Below the pieces are notes generated by a model. That model made no database searches, was not told the origin of the DNA, and worked only from the letters and a program-made list of their open reading frames with translations. From assembly GCF_949987515.2 (NCBI RefSeq), contig NC_082683.1:102535918-102599917 (forward strand): DNA of 64,000 nucleotides, read 5' to 3'. Below, piece after piece: positions 60,890 to 64,000 of this stretch. How positions within the stretch are numbered: the first letter of the stretch is position 1; every line of letters begins with the position of its first letter. The translations under genes were made by a program, and so were the position numbers. The stretch comes from Delphinus delphis. Lineage: Eukaryota > Chordata > Mammalia > Artiodactyla > Delphinidae.

Positions 60890-60952
60890 AATTTGTCCAA
60901 ATTAGGTAAGGAAATTTGTCCAAATAAGGTAAAGGAAATATGTCCAAATTTC
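60890..60952 (+). repeat. Minisatellite of about 23 bp, 2.7 copies
   Basis: Three successive units begin aaatttgtccaaat, aaatttgtccaaat and aaatatgtccaaat at 60890, 60913 and 60937. No larger element is seen around them. Confidence 0.85.
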
Positions 60953-62399
60953 TCTGCTGTTTCAAATTAAGTAAATAAGAACCTAAATCCATTATGAGGA
61001 TCTCCTTGTGTTTTATTATCTTGTGTTCTCTTAGAAGGGGTCTGGATACTTTAAGAAAGCCCCATAGTATAGTTCTATTTATAACCGTGAAATTTCTAGT
61101 CAGAGAAAAAAAATTCAGTCCCCATTGCTCACCATCGTCCCTACTAACCTGTCCTCATGGATGACCATATATGGCATGAAGTCCCCCCAGTCATTACCAC
61201 TGAGCCAACTCAGAGCAACTGGCTTAATCCTCTTCCACCTCACTGCTATAAACAGAGCAAATCCAGGGTGGTAAGGACCTGAGGGAACCATGGCTGAGCC
61301 GAGTTAATTGAAGGATGTGATGTCTAGAAGTAGGTAAAGTTTCCTTGTCCTTTTTGCTTTCATCCCTTTCCCCATGTCCTGGGACTGCCATTCTGTTACG
61401 TTCTCCATGCCCTAGACTGAATCTGAGTACTCGGCAGAACCTGCCCAGGGCTGCCTAATGCCTTAAGGTTTCCATGTTCTACAACCGACCTTCACCCTGC
61501 TCCCAGCAAAACACGGATTACTCATGGACTCGGTGTTAAGAAAGCCATCTGATGAATTCATCTTACTACTCACGTTGGAATGAAAGTATAGTCTTTTCAA
61601 TTTTTTGCCTCATTGGTTCATATGACCTTTTACTCTCTTTCTCACAGTCATTTCTTTTGGATGTTAAAACAAAACGTACCTTTTCCTTTCTGGTAATCTG
61701 ATTTTAAAGGTAGTTACACCTGTATTCTTAGCTTCTAGTGAGTTTCAGAATCATTGTCCAGGGCCATCTATCTTTGCTTTCCAGAAAACCCAAGGGAAAT
61801 CCCCTAGCTTTGGTGTTCTGGAATCTTCTTCAGGTTTGCCTATTCCTAGACATTAGGAATTGGCATATGGTAAATATTAAGCTCTTAGGATCAGATTGGC
61901 CTAAAGCTATGTAACACTGTCACCTAAAAGTGAGCTGTAAAGGGGTTAAAAACAGAATGCAGTACCTAGCCCTTCTCTCTGCCTAAGGAGGGGATCGGAG
62001 CTGCAGATTTCTTGCATACAAGGCATACCTATTTTTTTTTAATTTATTAAGTCATTCATTTGTGCCTAGTTATGAAATAGCACAATAATAATTATGCCTA
62101 CATTCAAATGCATCCAACTGACTCTATGGTAAATATTATTAACTTCTAGCCCTAAATTCTTTTGACTTAATTCTTCACATTTTCTTGCTCATGCATAGGC
62201 TCATTGCCTTACAACTTAGAAACTTGGAACAACTCTGCCATGCTGTGAGTCAATGATACAATGAGGAGTCAGCATGGTTTGTGTAGAAACATCCTCTGGC
62301 CTTTGGAAGAAGGAAAGGGGTCTTTTATAAAAGTAAACTGGGTATCAAGGGAGAGTTTCAGAAAGGTATGCAAGACAGATCCTATCTGAGTAGTTTTTA

Positions 62400-62769
62400 T
62401 GTTTATTTATTTATTTTTGTAAACTTATTTATTTTTTATTTTTATTTTTGGCTGCGTTGGGTCTTTGTTGCTGTGCCCGGGCTTTCTCTGGGTGCGGCGA
62501 GTGGGGGCTACTCTTCGTTGCGATGCATGGGCTTCTCATTGCAGTGGCTTCTCTTGTTGCGGAGCACAGGCTCTAGGCTCGCGGGCTTCAGTAGTTGTGG
62601 CACACGGGCTCAGTAGTGGTGGCTCGCAGGCTCTAGAGCGCAGGCTCATTAGTTGTGGCATGGGCTTAGTTGCTCCGCAGCATGCGGGATCTTCCCAGGC
62701 CAGGGCTTGAACCCGTGTTCCCTGCATTGGCAGGTGGATTCTTAACCACTGCGCCACCAGGGAAGTCCC
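62400..62769 (-). mobile_element. Long CHR-type SINE
   Basis: This is the longest SINE here (about 370 bp with an extended T/A-rich tail), on the minus strand. It ends gccaccagggaagtcc. A 13-bp duplication with one mismatch, tgagtagttttta / tgggtagttttta, lies at 62387-62399 and 62770-62782. It sits 530 bases upstream of exon 7. Confidence 0.9.
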
Positions 62770-63296
62770 TGGGTAGTTTTTAAAAGGAGTTTCCACGTTT
62801 CCTCAGTTTCTCACAGCAGATTGGAATGAATCGCCTTCAGTGCTCCCACCATGCTTTATAGAAATGTCGTCATTGTTGGCATTACTGGATTTCAGCCTCT
62901 TAATAGCAGGGCCCGTCGCCAGCACCCAATACAATGAGGCTGCTCACTCTTTCGGGACCAAAAGCATCCCTGATTTAGTCCTGAACCCTCTGGCATCTGA
63001 GCCACTCTGGCCTGGAAGTGAACCATGTGCAGCTAGAAACAGCCCAGGCTGTACCAGGATGGGAGGTGGGTGGCCTTCAAATGAGACCATGGTTGTAATC
63101 TTAAGATGAAGCTCATATACTTAATGCACATGTCTCTCTGAATAGAAGGAAAGCAATCTTAGGACACCTATTTTGTGAATTTCTAGCTCAGTTCCAAGGA
63201 AGGGGATCCCACATTTAGATGCCCATTTGCACACCAAGAACAGGATTTAAACAGAAGTGTGAAAGAGGATCACGAAGTGGCATTGCTTTCTTCCAG

Positions 63297-63404
63297 GTCC
63301 TATATTTAATGCCTCTGTGCACTCGGACGCGCCATCAGTCATCCGGGGAGATCTCATCAAATTGTTTTGTATCATCACTGTTGAAGGAGCAGCCCTGGAT
63401 CCAG
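63297..63404 (+). CDS. PTGFRN: PTGFRN exon 7: first part of Ig domain 6 with RGD
   Basis: This exon is only 108 nt (36 residues, phase 1 at both ends), reading GPIFNASVHSDAPSVIRGDL onward to VEGAALDP. It holds one sequon (NAS), the RGD tripeptide at 63344-63352, and the first cysteine of Ig domain 6 (LFCII). The partner cysteine, membrane segment and cytoplasmic tail must lie in exons beyond the window. Domain 6 is thus split over two exons, unlike domains 1 to 5. The acceptor is tttcttccag/GT and the donor CCAG/gtactt. Confidence 0.94.
63344..63352 (+). other. PTGFRN: RGD cell-attachment tripeptide codons
   Basis: CGG-GGA-GAT encodes Arg-Gly-Asp in frame at the start of Ig domain 6. The human protein carries an RGD at the equivalent place. 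Whether integrins use it is not established by the sequence. Confidence 0.85.
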
Positions 63405-64000
63405 GTACTTTTCTCCATCCTTCCCCTTCCCCGTATTTCTTTTTGTAAGTGTTTCTCATATCATCACCACTATGTTACACAGATGTGGAGGTCAGGGATT
63501 GGATTGGCTGTTTATTCCCAAACTGCCTAGCTCGGCAGTATTCAGTAGGTGTTTAATGGATGCAACTATCTGTTTGACGATTTGGAAACACAACCAGACA
63601 TTTGAATGTGTTCTCAGGGTGATCTAGTGGCCACTTCGGGGGCTGATTCAATCTCGTTTGCAGCCCACTGGCAGAGTCTGGCTCCCTCGCTTTTTGTCTT
63701 TCATTCATTCATCCATTCATTCAGCTATTTAGTGAACTCCTATAAACAGGTGCTGTTCTAGTTGCCAGAAATAGAGGAGTGATCAAAATGCACCATGTCT
63801 GCCCTCATAGAGCTTGCAGCCTAGTTAAGGAGACAAACAAGAAAGAAATCACCATATGATATAATATCAGATAGCGATTAACACTCTGAAGAAATACAGA
63901 GCAGAGGAAATGAGTAGCCAGTAACCACGGGGAGCTATTGTAGTTTAAATTCTTAGGAAATCTTTGTAAATCTTTTCTTTGCAGAGAATACAAGTACTGC
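63405..64000 (+). other. PTGFRN: PTGFRN intron 7 (5' part)
   Basis: This is intronic sequence after the exon 7 donor. From about 63700 to 63900 it matches the reverse complement of a LINE-2 3' end (TTCATTCATTC, then an accumulated-size phrase typical of that repeat). No exon is seen. Confidence 0.8.
63700..63900 (-). mobile_element. LINE-2-like 3' end
   Basis: The phrases attcattcatccattcattc, ctgttctagttgccagaaa and gccctcatagagcttgcagc are the reverse complement of a LINE-2 3' end. Confidence 0.6.

Larger units (their letters stand above)
39809..63296 (+). other. PTGFRN: PTGFRN intron 6, L1-rich
   Basis: This 23.5-kb intron separates Ig domains 5 and 6. About three quarters is L1 sequence in nested layers. 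47160-48160 holds one weak MIR-like trace near 47230 and otherwise nothing. 59530-62390 and 62790-63296 carry no recognised repeat apart from a short tandem repeat at 60890. Confidence 0.85.

Overview
This is 64 kb of mammalian nuclear DNA, not microbial. It holds the middle of one large gene read on the plus strand: PTGFRN (prostaglandin F2 receptor negative regulator; EWI-F, CD9P-1, CD315). Six coding exons are visible (17377-17745, 20356-20769, 25496-25876, 36026-36451, 39389-39808, 63297-63404). All are open, have canonical AG/GT borders, and join in one frame. They encode Ig domains 1 to 5 and the first part of Ig domain 6. The signal-peptide exon and the exons for the rest of domain 6, the transmembrane segment and the cytoplasmic tail lie outside the window.

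The interspersed repeats point to a cetacean, probably a toothed whale. There are about 13 tRNA-derived CHR-type SINEs, several little diverged with clean target-site duplications. L1 elements are of the cetartiodactyl type. I see no BovB or Bov-tA elements, which a ruminant would show. The species is inferred from repeats only.

Layout: 1-17376 is the 3' part of intron 1 (old LINE-2 and L1 pieces, MIRs, five SINEs). 17377-39808 holds five exons with introns of 2.6, 4.7, 10.1 and 2.9 kb. 39809-63296 is intron 6 (23.5 kb), which is mostly nested L1. An old L1 is split by a younger 5'-truncated L1 (40181-46123), which itself carries a plus-strand L1 fragment and three SINEs. A second old L1 is split by a 9-kb insertion (50089-59109). 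63405-64000 is the start of intron 7.

The most notable structure is that 9-kb insertion. It looks like one retrotransposition event by a full-length L1 that also carried about 1.6 kb of 3' flanking DNA (3' transduction). A 15-bp direct repeat at 50074-50088 and 59110-59124 bounds the whole block, and the repeat ends at a good L1 endonuclease site. Other points of interest are a plus-strand L1 fragment lacking both ends but flanked by a 17-bp duplication, an unidentified 780-bp insert at 46190-46970, a CpG-rich exon 3, a possible poison micro-exon in intron 5, and a strong antisense bias of retroelements relative to the gene. I found no evidence of a new protein-coding system; the novelty here lies in transposon architecture.
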